The position numbers and the translations under genes are program-made. DNA of 43,342 nucleotides from NCBI GenBank assembly GCA_029820295.1, contig JALGVA010000024.1:1-43342 (forward strand), in the 5' to 3' direction. Of this stretch, positions 41,721-43,342 are shown piece after piece. Position 1 is the first letter of the stretch. The number at the start of each line of letters is the position of its first letter. A model generated the notes under the pieces. The model saw only the letters and a program-made list of their open reading frames with translations, did not search any database and was not told where the DNA came from. This stretch comes from Candidatus Zipacnadia bacterium. GTDB lineage: Bacteria; Armatimonadota; Zipacnadia; Zipacnadales; UBA5352.

Positions 41721-43202
41721 ATGGATGCGCCGCTGATCGTGCTCGGAATCGCCGTGCTGGTCGTGGTCTCGACCATGGACGCCGTCGCCGATGAGCCGCC
41801 CGACCCCGCGCGCGTGAGTGAGATCGCGCAGATGCTGCCCGAGACCGCCGAGGGCCTCGGCCGGCCCATCACCGACCGCGAGACGTGGGACGCCCTCGCC
41901 GCGACCCCCGCCTACCAGGCCGTCATCGCGCGCGCCGAGAAGCTGCTGGACGAGCCGCTCCCCGAGCAGCCGGACGACCTCTATCTGGACTTCTCGCGCA
42001 CCGGCAACCGCACGCGCTGGCAGAACGTGGCCAACCAGCGCCGGGGCCGGTTGGCGCCGCTGGTGCTGGCCGAGTGCGCCGAGAACCGGGGGCGCTTCGT
42101 CCCGGCCATCGAGGAGCTGGTCGCCGCTCTGGCCGCCGAACGCACCTGGGTGATGCCCGCGCACGACCGCAGCCTGGCCAACTTCAACCGCGAGCGCACC
42201 GACATCGACCTGGCGTCCTCGGCGCTGGGCTGGCATCTCGCGACCGCCAACTGGCTGCTGGGCGAGCGCCTCAGCGCCGAAACGCGCGCACTGATCCGCG
42301 CCAACGTCGAGGAGCGTATCCTGGCGCCCTACCGGGCCATGTACTCGGGCGAGCGCGATCCCAACTGGTGGATGCACACCACCAACAACTGGAACGCGGT
42401 CTGCCTCGCGGGCGTGACCGGGGCGGCGCTGGCGCAGATCGACGATGGGACCCTGCGCGCGGAGTTCGTGGCCGCGGCGGAACGCTACTCGCAGAACTTC
42501 CTCAACGGCTTCACCCCCGACGGCTACTGCAGCGAGGGCCTGGGCTACTGGAACTACGGCTTCGGCAACTATGTACTGCTCGCTGAGACCGTGTGGCAGG
42601 CGACCGGCGGGGGCGTGGACCTCATGGCCCGCCCCCACGTGGCCGCGCCCGCCACCTTCGGCGCGCGCATCCAGATCATGGGTGGCGTGGCGCCCGCCTT
42701 CGCCGACTGCTCCATCAACGCCCATCCCGACCGCCTGACCATGTTCTACGTGAACCGGCGCTACGGCCTGGGCCTCGCCGAGTACGACAGCGTGGATCTC
42801 TCGTGGACGACCGGCAGCCTGTCGAACGCACTCATCTTCGGCCTCCCGAACTCGGCGTCACGCGGGCAGACGATCGCGGGGGCCGAAGTTGGGTCGATGG
42901 TGCGCACCTGGTTCGGCGACGCCGGCATCCTGATCGCGCGGCCCGGCGAGGGCTCCGACGCGACCCTGGGCGTCGCGCTCAAGGGCGGGCACAATGCCGA
43001 GCACCACAACCACAATGACGTGGGCTCTTACGTGGTGGTCGTGCGCGACCGCGCCGTGCTGCTTGACCCGGGCAGCGAGGTCTACACCGCGCGCACCTTC
43101 AGCGGCCGGCGCTACGAGAGTAAGCTGCTGAACTCCTTCGGCCACCCGGTGCCGGCTCCAGCGGACCGGCCGGGACGCGCGCGCCAAGGTGCTGGTCAGT
43201 GA
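41721..43202 (+). CDS. Heparinase II/III family protein, frameshifted near its 3' end
   Basis: The exported polysaccharide-lyase-like protein has a signal peptide (LIVLGIAVLVVVSTMDAVA) and an alpha-toroid half with HTTNNWNAVC (NNW at 222-224) and PDGYCSEGLGYWNYGFGNY. The beta-sandwich half contains HNHNDVGSYVVVVRDRAVLLDPG (HNHND at 429-433). These match heparinase II/III proteins, which cleave uronic-acid polysaccharides. The frame is sound to P478 (43152-43154), then turns to nonsense and stops at 43202. The rest of the protein continues in another frame (see next entry). The start follows GAGAGGAG. It is the last visible gene of the DUF6785 operon. Confidence 0.82.
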   Translation: MDAPLIVLGIAVLVVVSTMDAVADEPPDPARVSEIAQMLPETAEGLGRPITDRETWDALAATPAYQAVIARAEKLLDEPLPEQPDDLYLDFSRTGNRTRWQNVANQRRGRLAPLVLAECAENRGRFVPAIEELVAALAAERTWVMPAHDRSLANFNRERTDIDLASSALGWHLATANWLLGERLSAETRALIRANVEERILAPYRAMYSGERDPNWWMHTTNNWNAVCLAGVTGAALAQIDDGTLRAEFVAAAERYSQNFLNGFTPDGYCSEGLGYWNYGFGNYVLLAETVWQATGGGVDLMARPHVAAPATFGARIQIMGGVAPAFADCSINAHPDRLTMFYVNRRYGLGLAEYDSVDLSWTTGSLSNALIFGLPNSASRGQTIAGAEVGSMVRTWFGDAGILIARPGEGSDATLGVALKGGHNAEHHNHNDVGSYVVVVRDRAVLLDPGSEVYTARTFSGRRYESKLLNSFGHPVPAPADRPGRARQGAGQ

Positions 43203-43342
43203 GTTCACCGATGAGCGCGACACGCTGACGCTGGACCTGCGCGCCGCCTACGCGGTCGAGGGCCTGGAGCGCCTCGAGCGCAGCTTCGTCTACGACCGCA
43301 CCGGCGCCGGGTCGCTGATCGTGACCGACATCGTGGAGTTCG
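43153..43342 (+). pseudogene. Continuation of the heparinase II/III gene in a shifted frame
   Basis: From about 43153 a different frame reads RLQRTGRDARAKVLVSEFTDERD... to the window edge, which fits the family's C-terminal beta-sandwich after GHPVP. To rejoin the frames, a loss of 2 mod 3 bases is needed, for example an 11-base loss. A short GCCGG sequence at the junction would suit slippage between direct repeats. It is not known whether the deletion is real or an assembly error, and the 3' end lies outside the window. Confidence 0.65.

Noticed and set aside
1-43342. CRISPR arrays, tRNA or rRNA genes, insertion sequences, phage genes
   Set aside because: None were visible: no regularly spaced repeats, no transposase or integrase motifs, and no tRNA-like cloverleaf noticed by eye. 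A dedicated scan could still find a tRNA.

Overview
The window is GC-rich, densely coded bacterial DNA, with Shine-Dalgarno sequences before nearly every gene. Two pseudopilins carry the [10 protein letters not shown] leader, the [11 protein letters not shown] sequence and a C-terminal H-X9-DG motif. Together with many Gfo/Idh/MocA oxidoreductases, secreted sugar-active proteins (DUF4091, DUF4838, DUF3604, heparinase II/III) and a DUF6785 transporter-like protein, these suggest Armatimonadota or a related environmental lineage (planctomycete-like or a candidate phylum). No rRNA, tRNA, CRISPR array or transposase was seen.

Region 1 (1-9885, all +) is a carbohydrate block: the end of a Gfo/Idh oxidoreductase, a cupin, an M14-like carboxypeptidase, a secreted DUF4091 protein, a DUF3604 PHP-like protein, a secreted beta-barrel-like protein with its own promoter and a strong terminator hairpin, a sugar isomerase/epimerase-like protein and an acyl-CoA synthetase. 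Region 2 (9997-13667, -) holds an SGNH hydrolase whose signal peptide is out of frame, a 69-residue membrane protein, a pseudopilin and an ABC exporter with a near-consensus promoter. Region 3 (13848-16182, +) pairs a class-III aminotransferase with a dTDP-glucose 4,6-dehydratase.

Region 4 (16287-22733, -) holds a second pseudopilin, a secreted TIM-barrel hydrolase-like protein, a Gfo/Idh oxidoreductase, and a tightly coupled operon of GNAT acetyltransferase, carbon-nitrogen hydrolase and C45-type Ntn-hydrolase. Region 5 (22848-34817, -) is mostly core metabolism: guaA-hpt-rho, a pilin-like protein without a processing site, dxr-rseP-ispG-proS-amrB, and a 2-hydroxyacid dehydrogenase with its own promoter and a hairpin-rich leader. 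Region 6 (35103-36254, -) has a lone MNT nucleotidyltransferase and a divergent thymidylate-synthase-like protein.

Region 7 (36357-43342) is divergent. A secreted DUF4838 protein is on the minus strand. On the plus strand are a DUF6785 transporter-like protein, two small membrane proteins and a heparinase II/III-like protein that is frameshifted near 43152 and runs off the window. This is the best candidate for an undescribed system, possibly uptake and breakdown of uronate-rich oligosaccharides. Regulatory features include five sigma70-type promoters, several long-stem hairpins lacking U-tracts, two long 5' leaders, a TGAA-loop hairpin repeat and a G-rich intergenic repeat with G-quadruplex potential.
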